From contig NC_052018.1 of NCBI RefSeq assembly GCF_015832195.1, positions 34,562,115 through 34,626,114 on the forward strand: 64,000 bases of DNA, in the 5' to 3' direction. Below, piece by piece: positions 50,001-63,787 of the stretch; position 1 is the first letter of the stretch; every line of letters begins with the position of its first letter. Source of the stretch: Motacilla alba alba. Taxonomy: Eukaryota > Chordata > Aves > Passeriformes > Motacillidae. A model generated the notes under the pieces. The model was given only the letters and a program-made list of their open reading frames with translations. It ran no database searches and was not told the DNA's origin. A program made the position numbers and the translations under genes.

Positions 50001-53000
50001 GGGTAACTTCCTTACTTTACAAGATATCAATTTTAACTTCTCTTTAAAGGATAATTCGAATAATATAATGTGGCTGCTCTCAGGCCAGATGTTGGTATGG
50101 TCAGTTTTAGCTACAAGGTCACACACTATGGTTGGGTCAGGAACAGAATCTGTGAGAAACGTAATCTCCCCCTCAGAAAAGCACCACTGTAATCACTGTG
50201 TCCTAACAAGCATGACAGTGCCAAGGTGCACTGAGAGTATGTTCAATTACACATAGCATTTGCACAACATTTAATCTACAAACTATTTTGTAAAGACCAA
50301 GTGAATAATCTTCAAGCCACCTACATGGAAACATGTAGTTGCACTTTTTAATTTTTTTTTTTCATTTGGCAAAACATTATGCTGAGTGTTGAGTACCCTA
50401 AATCTCCTTTGGTTTCCAGAATAAGCCTATGGCTTTTCTAGAACTGTGCCTTTAAATGATTTAGCAGCTTTCAAATACACATAGTTGGTGTATATGTAAA
50501 GACATAGTCCCTTCCCCTCTGAGTTTTAAATCTGAGGTCCTTATCCAGCAAACATTTCTCTGCATATTATATTTTTATATGTGTGAGAGGTTCACATTAA
50601 ACTTCCACTGGGAAATATTTACAGAAAGACCACACCTGCTGAGCTTCAGCCTTTTGGCAAGTGCACTGTAGAGGCCTAATGGGAATTCACGGAGAAGAAA
50701 GGCTGCCTGCATTTTAAAAGGGTGTGAACCCTCCAAGCTCTGGAGCTATGTGCAAGTTTATATTTAGATAACCTGAAAGCTCTGCCTATAAATTGTCAGG
50801 GAGAATTAATGAGTAGTGCATGTGCAGTATATCAAACATTTGTTGTCTCAGCCACTATCTTCATATCCACCGAAGTACATGTGTGTTCATTACTGATGGC
50901 TGTATACAATAAGACCATGTTTAAAGTTTAAAAAGACACATTATTTGAATGTGTCTGAATGCAGAAGCCAGTGACCCACTTTCTTTAATAGCTGGGAAGC
51001 ACTTTTTGTGTTCCAGCAAGTATTTCTAAAGGGGTTTGTGAATCAAGCAGTCCTGAGACAGTTCATCCTAGAATATAATACTGATGTTTAAAAGAAATAA
51101 AATGCAAGTTCTATCTCAGCCATGGCTTCAGATTCTGATTTTTTTCCCTTGGCCACGTTTTTTTCATGTACTCTACTGTAATGTATTTTTAAGAAGCTAT
51201 GTCACGTTTTACAAAAGAAAAACATTCTATATGAAGTTTATAACCTTTATCTTGCCTGTGGACTCCATGCTACATCTGTAAACCTCACATTTCTTCTTTC
51301 TTTCTTATTTCTGATGAGAGACAGTATGAAGACATCAATGGCTTTGGAATGGTATGTATGATTTATTTATGTCCCAAAATTGTTAGCAGTTGTCTTAATA
51401 AGACTGAATACTCCTCAGCTCTTGCCAGCCTTGCAGTTGCTCTCAGTCCCCTTTCCCTTCTCACTACAAGCTCCTTAATGGGTCTATTATTTTATTTGGA
51501 GTTAAGGTACAGCGTGTCTCATAGTTTTAGCTCCTGAATCTTCTCCCTTATACCTAGAGATGGAATTCATCTGAATTTGTAGCATGATGAGCCTTTCCTG
51601 TAGTCTCTAAAAATAATTTTGCTATCTCAAAATACTTTCTCTCAAATGGCGATCCAGATTCCTGGACACCATAGTTTAATTCAAGATGTATTAAAAGACT
51701 GCATGAAGTGAAGACTTTAAATTTGCCTTTATATTTAGCTTCTTTTTTTTTTCCCCCACTGGTAAGTGAACCATGTGTTGTTACAGCCTGCTCATTTCTA
51801 AAGAGCAGTGATCCTGTCTCCTGCAGAGGCTGTTTCACTAGAACTCCCTCCTGCAAGATGCTGAGTGCTCTGGCCCTAATTCATCCAAGTCTTTAGAAAC
51901 TGAGCTGCTGGACTAAGATCAGTGCATAACAGTTTTCAGGATACAGCTTTGTTCCAAGAAGCATTGTTCATCATTTACTCCTGTCAGAGGATGGGTCCTA
52001 AGTAAAGGAAATAATCTTCTCTTTCTGTTTTGTTTGTCTAGCAGAAGAGAGACTATTAACCTAGACCAGAGGACTTTAAAATCGGCTCCACTTAAAATAT
52101 TCCCCCTGCTTTGCTCTATAATGATGTTAAGGTCATGATAAGCTGTATATTTCTGTGTAAAAGTTAAATTAAGAACAAAAATAAATTAATACAAAAAATA
52201 ATCTAACACATTATAACTTTGTTATTATTTCATCAAGCAATAATGAACTGGAAATTTGGCCAGTATATTAAAAATATACATGATAAATCCTACATTATTC
52301 TTGTGGCTCCCTTCCACATCAGCATATTTTGTGATTCTGTGAATTAAGCATTTAGATGTATGTAGATTGCACAGCAAAACAGTGAAATAATTGATTCATG
52401 TATGTGATTACCAGTGTACCAATTAAAAACCAACCTTTTTCTGCAGGAAGGCAGTGCAACTTTGACTTAGGACTTATACAGTAATTTATTCCGTGAACTG
52501 AGAGGAGAGTAGAAAACTCTCTCAAACATACTGGGCATATGTTCTTTAGGATCATAAAAATTTTGAGTCATCTAACTGGCACTCATATATACACTGCATT
52601 TGAGTGTGAAAAAGGAGAATAAATTTTAAATGTGGAAGTGGTGCCATCCCAAGTCTCTCACTTCTGTATCTATCACTGTTTGTGGAGGCAACACAGTAAG
52701 CAGATCAGCAGCACACTTTAATAAAATTAACTATTTTCCACTGGAGATTTGCTAACTGAAGTAATTATCTGCACTCTGTATGATGCACTCAGAGCTATAT
52801 ACCAGCATGTAGAAGTGATGCAAAAAGACTGGAGGGGTGGAATGCCAGCAATAACTTCACTTGGTAGTGGCACTATATACTTGTCCCTGAGGTAACAATC
52901 AAAACCTGAAAGTTTTTTCTCAGTATAAATGGAAAACAAGTGTTAAAAGACCTGCTCTAGGTAGATAAAAGAGCTTTGTAGTTGACTCTGAAAAGAACTT

Positions 53001-53359
53001 GACCTTCTGCCAGAGACCCTGCCAGTGGACACAAGGAATCTTGCAATTACTGGCTGTTCCATTTGTCAGCAAATAAATCGTTGTAGAGAATGTTGCGAAG
53101 ATGTTTCTTCAGTCTGTGAAGTGGTTGCATGAGAGAAGCCAGCTAGGCAAGAAGGGCTATAATGGAAAGCAAAAACACTCAAAAAACATAATTATGTATA
53201 TAATTTTGCTATGTTATGGATATAATTTTGTTTCTTAGGAAGTGACTTGTAGTGGTTTGCGAATACTATCTACTAAATAAGCTGCAGTAGTTACCCTTGT
53301 CCTCCAGCTAACTAATTTCACTGTTCAGTTTCAGTTTGCATGTGATTTCACATTTCCCA
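47011..53359. other. Intergenic DNA, no gene seen
   Basis: AT-rich, mostly unique. It holds an A tract (49547-49565) and a probable CR1 tail at 52300-52345. Frames are at most about 103 codons and lack motifs. Confidence 0.55.
52300..52345 (+). mobile_element. Probable CR1 3' tail, plus strand
   Basis: 'ggctcccttccacatcagcat' followed by 'tgtgattctgtgaatt' resembles the CR1 terminus with its ATTCTGTG repeat. It is short and weak. Confidence 0.5.
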
Positions 53360-54160
53360 GGTGCTGGAGCAGAGATTCCCCTGCAGCCTGTGGTGCAGAT
53401 CATGGTGAGGCAGCTGCCCCTCAGTGGAGGTCCACGGTGGAGCAGGTATCTCATGGAGCACCTCACCCTGGAGCAGGGGGATGCCTGAAGGAGGCTGTGA
53501 CCCTGTGGGAAGCCTGTGCTGGAGCAGGCTCCTGGCAGGACCTGCAGCCTCATGGAGCAAGGAACCCACACTGGAGAAGGTTTGCTGGCCCCATAAGGAG
53601 ACCCACTCTAGGAAAGTGTGCCCCTTACAGGCTGAACCCCTCTGTGGAAGGAACCCCTACTGAAGCACTTAATGAAGAACTGCAGCCTGTGGGAGGATCC
53701 ATGTTGGAGAAATTCATGAAGGACTGTCTCCTGTGGGAGGGACCCTGTGCTGGAGAGGGGAAGAGTGTGAGGAGTCATCCCAAGGAGGAAGGACTGGCAG
53801 AAAAATGTGAGGAACTGTCTGAAACCCCCATTCCCTGTCCCCTTGTTCTGCTGGAGGTGAGCAGGTGGAGAATTCACAAATGAAGATGAGCCTGGGAAGA
53901 TGTAGGGGTGGAGGGAAGGCGGACTTTAGATTTGTTCTTATTTCTCATTATACTACACTGATTTGATTGACAATAAACTAAATTAACGTCCCTAGGTTGA
54001 GCCTGTTTTGCCCATGATAGTAACTGCTGAGTGTTCTCCCTTGTCCTCATCTTTACCCAGGAGCCTTTAGTTGTATTTTCTGTCCAATGTCCAAGTGAGG
54101 AGGGGAATGATAGAAAGACTTTTGTGGGCACATGGTGTCCAGCTAGGCTCAACCCACCTC
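53360..54160 (+). mobile_element. 5'-truncated LTR of an avian endogenous retrovirus, plus strand
   Basis: Sequence from 'gtgctggagcagagattcccctgcagcc' through repeated GGAGCAG and CTGCAGCC units matches a common avian LTR type, as does the 3' portion 'ctgatttgattgacaataaact...tttgcccatgatagtaactg...ggtgtccagctaggctcaaccca'. An AATAAA lies at 53972-53977. The upstream part of this LTR type, which carries its TATA region, is missing; ordinary AT-rich DNA adjoins at 53359. No retroviral genes flank it. The 148-codon frame at 53437-53883 and its antisense frames are artefacts of the repetitive GC-rich interior. Confidence 0.8.
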
Positions 54161-57100
54161 TGTCAGTAAAAAGATATTTTCTAAGTCTAATCTTTGGACA
54201 TGTGACAAGACAGCCTTTGAAATGTTATCCAGATAATCTGTAGTGATTTAAAATCCTATTGTAGTTTCTGTATCACTAGTTTTATTATTTGATTAAAATC
54301 CAGCAGAGCATTAAGGATTAAATTTGTCTGAGGATGAATGATTTACAATTAGTTAGAAAAAATGAAGGTATTAAAGAGTATGCCAGGTTAATTTATTTGA
54401 CAAATGAGTGTAAAGCTACATACACAAACATTTCAGAACACAGCAGCACCTGGTAGGTAATAAATTTTGTAGAAGAAATGAAAAACGGAATTAGTTGAGG
54501 ACTGCAAAAACAATGCCAGGAGGTAGAACTAAGCTCTAACTCACTAAGAATGCAGGGATTGACTTCCTCTGCACCCCACAATTGTGCTGGGTCCCTCCAG
54601 TAGGTGACAGCCTGTAGGCCAAGGGTTTCACTGTTAGGGAAGATATGCTATACTTGGCAGTTAGGACACGGTATGGTGGTATCTAGCCTGGGATTTGTAC
54701 AATTAATTTGTATTACAATATCTGCTAATGCCAGGCTTTTAGTATTTTCCATTTTAATGTCAATATACTACAGTAATATTGACGTCTAGCTTTCCAAAAC
54801 ACTACACATTCTTAATTTTTTATGTTGGCAAAATTTGTTATTTTGTAGTAGTGTAGGAAACACCTAATGCTGACTGATTTAAGCCACTTCCCGTCTGTTT
54901 GATTTGGTCATGATTTTGCTGTAACAACAGCCTAATTTGCAGCACTGAAAATGTAAAGAAACAAACTGTTCCAAAAAGTCTGACTGTGCGCATTTATGTC
55001 TGTGGGTATTGTTACCTTAGGTTGTTGCATTCAATTATTGTGAAGTGTTCATATGCTCCATATCCATTACTTCACATAGATATTAATTGTGTTCCATATA
55101 TTTTGACAGCTGTTTAGCCATGAGGTGGTATTTTCCTAGAAGCATCTATTTATATGGCATTTCAGGCCTTAATGGTAATTATCTACTCTAGGTATACCAC
55201 TGTATATGTTAAACTGAAATTGTTTCTTCTCATACATATCACTTTATGGTAAACTCTACTCAATTTTATCCGCCATTTCATTCCCTGGACACTCAGTGAG
55301 TATAAATCACATACCACTTGTCTTGTATTTTTGCAGCTCTTCACATTGGCCACCATTTTTAATTTACCTCATTCATAAGTATACCTGCAAATATTGTCAG
55401 TGGTACCTACTTTGTCCTGAAAGGCCTTGGATTTCGCTCATGTAGTAAGAGTTTGCGAGAAGAGAGTGTACAGAGACAAGAAGTCGCCAAGAAACTTGTG
55501 CTCATGGGAGGACAATATTCCCCTTCCTTCTCGTTCCACACTGGGCTGTAGCTACTTTTAGAAACAGAAGAGCTCACAAGGCTCAAAGGAGGATGTCCAG
55601 GCACCAGTACCTTTCTCATGTCTTCCCTACATAATTGGATGTCTTCTGCAGTTAGAGAAGCCTAATACATCAGCCTCCATGGGTCATCTCCCTGAGCTCA
55701 GTTGCCAGGAAAGTTTATTATCTAACTTCAGAAAAATTCCCCAGGAGAAAATCCCTAGGAAATCAGGGAATTTGCCATTCTGTTTGACAATGCAGAATGC
55801 TATATTGACAGTAGGTAGCAAAGCTAAAGGCTAAGGTTATATATTAAAACCTGCTCTCAGTAAATTAAAAGTGAATTTGACTGTTTCCTTTAATGAATCA
55901 AAAATGCAGCGATTAGGCTTGGGAATGATGCCCTCTCCCAAGCAGGCACAAGGATGTGGAGTGCTCTCTTCCTCATCCAGCATGCAGGTTCCCTGATTCC
56001 TTACTTACTCTTTGCACCAGCCTTCTCAGTCCTCTTCCCTTCTCACACAGAATTAATGCTGACCTTGTACAGAAAAGCTGATTCCTCATTCATCTTCTTC
56101 CCTTATCCATCAACAACTAACCCTAAACACTATGCCAAAGATTTCTAGTACTACAAGTCCTCTTTCCTTTGGGAGCAGTAGCCCAGGGGGATTTTCCTGC
56201 CTCTTCATCTCAAGCAGGCATGGGTTCTTATTTACTAAACCTGTCTATGTCCTCAGGCACATATTCCCAGACTCATGAGTTTTCTCTGACTCCCTTCTGC
56301 CAAGCCTGCTGCATTCAGTGATTGATCTTGTATCTAATTTCACTAGTCACAGTTTTCCTTGGCAGAACTCTAAAGGGTCTTAATTTGCTGATGTTATTTG
56401 TCTAGTTAATTACTGGGTTTGGGTTTTCTTTCACATGATTGATATCTCTGCCAGAATTGCAATAGCTATTAACAGAATTGTGGTTATTTCATTAAAATAC
56501 AGAATGTTGAAATACATTATGATATTCTGCTTTTGCCCCTAATTACTAAAGTGTTTTATATACTTCTATATAATTTATTATTATGAAAAAGAGTTTGACA
56601 ACCAGATACAGTAAAAATATGAAGGTATTCCAAAATCATATCAAAACCCAATGCTGTTTTAATTTGAAACCTGAAATTACATGTCTAAGTTTGACAAGAA
56701 ATACTTACTCACACACACAGATGTCGGAATGGTGTATAACACTTATGATGATTATACCACTTCATTAAATTCCCTGTACTTATTAATTTTGTGTCTTGTT
56801 TTCATCTATATATGTTATAGCAAAAAGACTTGACAAAATGTGAGCAAGTCTTAGTGTTGATGATTGTTAAAAGATGAATGCTTTTTCATGGCTAGAATCT
56901 GAAGTAGGATATAGTGCAGATTTCTTTATTACACTGTTCATTTATGTAAGAGCAGGTCAAACATGAATGACATTTATGTGGATTTTTTGCATTCTCCAAA
57001 ATCATGAAGTTACAGGATAGGCCTGTAAACTAAAGATTGCTGCTTAATTGTCTTTCTTTTAGCAGCTGGAGGTTATTACAATTCTGAAGTTTATGTAGAC

Positions 57101-57211
57101 CTGTCACAATTTTTGTGCATAGGATTGTCTGGTACTGGAATTCCAGATCAATGGAAAACAAGGAAGCAAAAGAAATACAAACCTATCATGAGAAATACTG
57201 GATAAATAGAG

Positions 57212-57291
57212 GAAAAGAAAAGAAAAGAAAAGAAAAGAAAAGAAAAGAAAAGAAAAGAAAAGAAAAGAAAAGAAAAGAAAAGAAAAGAAAA
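57212..57291 (+). repeat. (AAAAG)n microsatellite, about 16 units
   Basis: An uninterrupted pentanucleotide repeat of about 80 bases. The frames on both strands that include KKRKEKKRKE or SFLFFSFLFF simply translate it. Confidence 0.97.
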
Positions 57292-60200
57292 AATCTGCCT
57301 TTCTGCTAAGCTAGCAAAAGTCAATGTTCTTGCAACTAATTTGGATACATGGTTTGATAAGGAGTGTGACAGTACAGAACACCATCTTCTTTGTAATTGA
57401 TATAATGGAGAAAGGAATTTGTGTAAACAGCCACCCCCCAAGTACTGGATTTTTTTCTCCTCTTAATCTGTTTTTTCTTGCAGAGAAGCGTAAAGCAGTG
57501 GCATGGGAAAACGGAATTATTAAATTTTAAGTTAATTTATTGTGAGATATTTAGTTTCAAGACACAATCTCTGATACACATTTTGAAAGTGATAGAACAG
57601 TGGATCCATCTTCCCATAAAAGACAAAACTCTGGAAATCTTGGAGAGACAAATTCCACTTTAAACAAAGATCTGGATTACCATTCCCATTTACAAAAACT
57701 TTCATTATTATAGTATCCTAAAATATTACAAAGGAAGCATTAGGACCACAAAACACAAGCTTTCAGACTTTATTCTAAAAATCTTTGGACTTTAATCCTT
57801 TAATTAAGGATTTATAGTTGTTTCCCCAAAAGAACACAAGTATTACTTGGAGGATATATAATCTACAAAATTGTTGTTACCTTCCTGTTTGGGTTTATTT
57901 TGTTCTTTAAATTGATCAAAATAATTTATTCTTTCATGTATCTTCTAATACTAAAATGTTGATAGCTTTTTTAAGAAATTACATTTCAAAATTATCTTTA
58001 ATTATACTTAAAACCCAAATCCAGAAAAAAAAAAATTATTGTTCTCTAATTTTCCTCATAGGATACAGTTGCAATAAAGTAGCCCATGATTAATTGCCCT
58101 ACAGTCAGAATGGGATTTACCTCCTCTAAATTTAGCCCCCTAAGAGTTTGGCAAGTGTGAAGTATTCCAAAAAGGTAACTTTAGCCATTCAAGCTAATCT
58201 TTCTGGGCTCCCTCTATAATTTTCAGCAGGTTCAGAGCCAAAAATCCTAACTGCTCTGCACTGAGCCTTGAAAGCCTAAGTAAATGCTCCTCCTTTGTCT
58301 GACATGCCTTACTAGCGCTCCTTGTCTTCACTCTAGTCATAAAATTTCCTTTGATAGCTCCTAGAAACATAAAGCATCTCACCTTAAAACAGATGGAGTA
58401 GACAAAGCTACTCCAAAGAATATTGTGAGCTTGTAGACTGAGTTACTTTTTTTTCCCTCCATTGCTAAATACAGTTCCTGGAGAAAAACCGCAGAAAGAC
58501 AATTAACTTAGTGAAAGATACAGACATTTTGAGACAGAGGTAGTGAAAGCTTTGAAGCAACTTACATCTAAGTCTCTCAGAAAGAAATCCAAATTGGATA
58601 CCTGGAACACACAGAAGAAAATAATTTGCAATTACTTTTACCCTGGTCCTGTCTCAGCTGAAATCAATAAACAAATGGACACATATCAGGTTAAAGGTTG
58701 GTCTGAAGGTTTAGTTTAACTGAAATAGTTGACTTAGAACAATGACCAGAATGAACAACAGCAGTGAAGCATCTCACTCTTAGCACTTATTCTATTACTT
58801 TGATATTGATACACTGAGTGCCTTAAGGTGTTACAAAAACAGTCAACAAAATGAGGCAAGACAGGTCATTAATTTTTAAATAAATGCTTCTTCACACAAT
58901 TATTTTATTATATTCTTTTTTAAGAAACCCATTATGGTAGAATTGGTTCAGTTATTTTAATATTTTTATGCAAACTGCAATTTATGACTTACCAGCCATA
59001 GAAATTCTGTGGGCTCATTCTCTATGTTCCTAATACTATCATGATGCCAACCTGTGTGCAATTTAATTTTTAAATAATGTACTGGAAAAAAATGACAGCT
59101 ATGATAACTATGGGCTGTGAGAGAAACAGCTCAAATGGCAATTTTTCCTTGGCACATGCTTTAATGGGTTTATATAGTGTGGAGCTTAGGTCAATTAATT
59201 GTAAAAGCAGATCCTTGCTATTAGTTCTTTCTTATTGAATGGGTATAAAAAATACAGGGTAAAAATTAACAAAGCTTCCTATATTCTCCCTTAGCAACTA
59301 TGCCTGGTGCTATGATTGGGCTACTTGTTGTGGGTTTGTTCAGCTGATTTCCAGCATGTTCAGGGAACACAAGATTCTTTGGGCTGAATGAAAATCTTAA
59401 CAATGAGCAGCTTGCAGCTGCTTCTGTGAGCTTGTGAATGCCCAAATTGGGAAATAATACCCAGAGTAGATCATATGGCTGCCACCTATTTATTTAAAAT
59501 AAGCCTCCTTTTTTTCTGTAAAGACAGCCCTAGACTCTGTTTTTCATCTTTTCTACCATATGACAGGAGTTGTGACTATCCCACAAAAATCATCCTCTAC
59601 AGGACTTTAACTACCTTCCTACCTCCAGGAGAAATGAAAATCTCTGTTTAATCTTTATGAAATTATTCTGCCCGTAGATAAGGACCTGATCACTCTCTTT
59701 ATCAACCAGCAATTCCTGAAACCTGCTGATATCAAACACAATAAGGGGTTCATCAAGTAAAATACTTTAAAGAGGAGCCGATGGTGAGGGATTTTGAAAG
59801 CCCAGTGGGGTCCATTGTGGGGCCTCCATCCTGTGAGATGTATAGCATTGACTGCACAATTACAAAGCACAAAGCTTAATTTTGCAATTGTGTAATAGCA
59901 CTGCATATGAAATCTAGGAAGCTATTTAAGACTAGCTAAATTGATTTTAGGGCTTTAGCTAATTACTGTAACTAGGGACTAAGTCAACATGGGTAGAAAG
60001 GTCTCTGCCAACTATTTCAATTTCACTCTTGTGTGCTAGGAATTAAAGTATAAGAAGGTTTTGACTAAATCAAATTAATTTTCTATTAACAGGGTTAATA
60101 AATACATCTTTGTTCTTTTAACTGCTGTGATTTGATTGCCATCTTTTTGAATTATGACTAAACCATGTAGTATTTTTAGCTCACTGATATTTTGAATCAA

Positions 60201-62121
60201 AATTAGTTAAAACCTTGATTTTTAAAATTGTCTTAATTTTCACGTGGACAACTGACATTTTTAAAACTTCAAGTCTAAGCAGTGATTTCAGTTTTGTAAT
60301 GTTTGCTTCTTGCAAAACAATGGAATTTGACTTCTGCAAATATTAGCAGAACTGATTTGTTCTTTGGATAGCAGAATTGAAAACCAAAAACTACATAAAT
60401 TAACAGAGGTACATAAGCTTGGCCCACTCTACAAATTAAAACCTTTATCCAGTATTATTTCACACATCTAGTAATTTACAATGCTAATTAATAATTATGT
60501 ATTTTGAGAATTATGTCTGAGAAGTTAAAAAAATCTTTTGTTGTAGGAAAATATGAATATTTCATATAAGGAGAAATTTTCCTGTAGTCATCTCAAAAAA
60601 TATTCATTCTAAAATTAATAAATGAGACTCACCAGTCGTGATTCTATATGTTTTACAAAAAAGAGCTGAATCAGTGGAACTGAGTGCAATGTTTCCAATT
60701 CTTTCTGGCAAGTGGAAGAATAAAGAAGTAAAGAATGAAGTCAGGATCACACCATGGGAATACCTCATATTTTTCTAATTAACTCCATTCAGGAAAACTT
60801 TAATAGAATATTTTAGAGTTAAGATAATAATGCTGCTAAGCAGCAATGCAATTTGCTGAAGTCAACAAAGCATGACCATGATAATGTAAAAAAAAATTCA
60901 AAGACAGTGAATTTTCCGATTAGTCATATCTTATTCCCTTAGGATGTTATTTTCTGTGCTTTAGTTTTTAACCTCAGAGTCATATTCATGTATTATTAAA
61001 TCACTAACAACTGTTGTTTAAAAATCTTGGCTTCCTGAGCCCAGTTAATAATCCCAATGAGCAGTCTACCTCCCCAGGGGAATTTTCCTATGTGGAAGCT
61101 GCTATGGTCTCCACTCCAGAAGATTGCACACATAATTATATTTTTGATGGGCTCTGCTTGTACACATAATTTCAAAATAATTTGTAGTGAATTTTGTCTG
61201 GAAATTTGACCCATTACTTTTACATCACCCATTTTAGCAAGTAAGTAATACATTTTTTTTGCCATGGGATACTCAAATAAATCAAATAACTAGTTAGTTA
61301 TGCACTTGGCATCCTTACAGACAGTATATGCTTGCATTATTTGGCAGAAGGCAAAAGTACACATGTATGTATTGTGAGCAACACTTCATATCTATGAATG
61401 GTTAAGCTAAGAGAACAGTGGTTAAGCTGTTCTAGGCCGGTGTAACCACACATTTTGGAATGTTTGAATAAATTGCTGAATGAACTTCAGTGGCTATTAC
61501 ATTTATGAGGTTTACAGAGGGCAGATGCCCTCTTTCTAAATATTGATAGCTGCCACATCCCCATGGGGACCTTTAACAGGTTCCATGAAGCAATGCAAAT
61601 TCACCCTTAAGTAAACAGTATTGATTGGTTGAAAATTTTGATGTCTTGAAACCTCTGATCATGTGCAAAATCCCAAGCCAGCCCGACTGGGCCTTTCCTT
61701 TTTAATTCCTCCCCTGCAGTTTGACAGATCTTGTAGGAAAAGTGCAGAAGAGTTGATGGAGTCACTGACAATTCTGTAACTTTGCTCAGCCATTCTGAGG
61801 TTCAAACAGTCCACCACGGGCTGGAGTAAATGTCTACACACTGTAAAATCTTTCTGGATTTGAGAAAAAAGGGTAAATAACTGGAACAAGGAATTACAAA
61901 TGAGATTGAAGAGGTTCTAAGGCAACTTGGGACCTTCATTCTCCGAAAGAGTTTTACATTATCCTAGAGAACTCCCTTTTATTGTGCTGTTAGCAACTAG
62001 GAAGACTTTCTGGAGGCTGGATGCTTATTTAACTTGGAAGGCCAAAGCTATTTTGTTCTTTAGTAAGTGTTTAAATTAGGCATATATTCCTCAGCATCTA
62101 TTTCCAAAGGAAATCAAGGGA

Positions 62122-62157
62122 CCAGAAATATATGGAAATATTTCCATGTATTTCTGG
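62122..62157. repeat. 36-bp near-perfect palindrome
   Basis: The core ATGGAAATATTTCCAT (62132-62147) is a perfect 16-bp palindrome. After one unpaired position on each side (T62131, G62148) the arms continue: CCAGAAATA (62122-62130) pairs with TATTTCTGG (62149-62157). In all 34 of 36 positions are symmetric, and there is no spacer. Confidence 0.95.
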
Positions 62158-63787
62158 CATGCTGCAGTTATTTTTCTAATCCATGTGCCTACAAATAGTG
62201 GCTTCCTACTTTTACTCAGCACTGACTGTCAAAGCATAAGGAAGTACAAAGCTGATACACTGTAAATGAACTATCCTTTTTTTAAAGCTCAGAGATAATT
62301 GAAATACAGAACAATATCATTACAGTTCTGAACATGGAAAAATTTAATGCTTTCTGGAACAATGATATCTTTTGTGCTCTGAGATAAAGCTGCTGAACTA
62401 CCTAAATATGCTTAAACAGAAACTGATTGAAGACTGTAGCTTGAATGCCAGTTTTCAAATGAGAATATATTTTTAGATGCAATTCATGAATTGCTAAACC
62501 CAGGATTTTCAAGTGGAAGTGCAGAGCTGTTGCTGCAACCGTGTGCTAACAGTAATTGTGATAAAAACAGAATGGGTAATGGCACAAGCAGACCAACTAC
62601 ATATATTTAGATTTCTTCCAAAACTTGTATTGTGACAACTGAAGTAGTACATGTGCACATGTATTTCATTCCATGATGCAAAAATTAATTTATTATTTGT
62701 GTTATAATTGCTTATGTAGTCTCCATCTCAAACCAGGACTCTACAGTCATCTGCTGATATATATTGTAAATGGCATAAAGACAGAAAGGAGAGTACAAAG
62801 AGATAATAAAATAATGATGGTCTGCATGCTTGGTTTCTGCTCACCAACAGCCTAAATGTGATAAGTATTCTTTGTGTGTCACAGAAAGGGAGAGCTTCAA
62901 GGAAGCATTTGAAGGGGCCTTATGAAGTAAAAGAGAAACTTCTTTTGAAATGAAATGGAGAGAGCCAACAGCAGAAGCAGATGAACCCTGATAGTGTACA
63001 CTCCAACACAACGTATGGAAAGCACTGTGTGATGTTACAGGCAGTGAGAGGAGTTGGCATCATAATAACAAACAGCACCTTAATGAATAGAAAATGGGGA
63101 ACCGTTAGCCACAGGTGAAGACACTTAGCTTATGCTTGCTGTGGTGGGGAAGGATTATACACTGAGCAGTCCCACGATTTCTGTTAATAATCTGAATGTA
63201 TGTAAATGTTTGCTTCTGCTGCAAGCAAGGTGAGGTTTGTAGAAATACAAGATGCAGGCAAACCCCTTCTTAGGGAGTTTTGACAAAACATTCAGCTAAG
63301 GAGAATTTGGTAACTGAGTCACATGTAGTTTTTAGTTTAAAAATCTTGGCTGAGCAAAAGTATGTGGATGGGTGATAATTCTGAAGAGTATCAGTTTTCC
63401 ATTACAAGTTGGAGCTATAACTTTCCATTTATTTCAACTTGCATGAAATTCATTCTAAAGTCAATCTTCTCACATCTGTTTTGTTTTAGTGTTGTTACAC
63501 TCTGCAAGGAGACTGTGGTTTAGAGAGTTAATCAGAAGAAAAAATTGTGATGGGTAGAGGAGGAGAATCTATGTTATTCATGGGGGTTATTAAATCCCCA
63601 CCATTGTTTTTTTCTCTCTTGAGACCTGCCACAAAGTGAAGTGAAAAAGAACCCCTTTCACTATCTTACTTTGAGCTTTGGGTTTGTCTCCCTTACCTTA
63701 TTAGTTGTACCAGCAAGAAGACCAAATAAATTAATAGCGATGAATATGATATTGGTATTAAACAATCTGCAGAATTGTTGAAGATGC

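Larger units (their letters stand above)
54161..63787. other. Intergenic DNA, no gene seen
   Basis: AT-rich, no exon, RNA gene or large transposon recognised. It contains the (AAAAG)n tract at 57212-57291 and a long palindrome at 62122-62157. The neighbouring gene expected from mammalian order (PRSS35, one long coding exon) is not present. Confidence 0.55.

Noticed and set aside
53437..53883. 148-codon plus-strand frame
   Set aside because: It is the GC-rich interior of an LTR read as protein; no retroviral or host motif.
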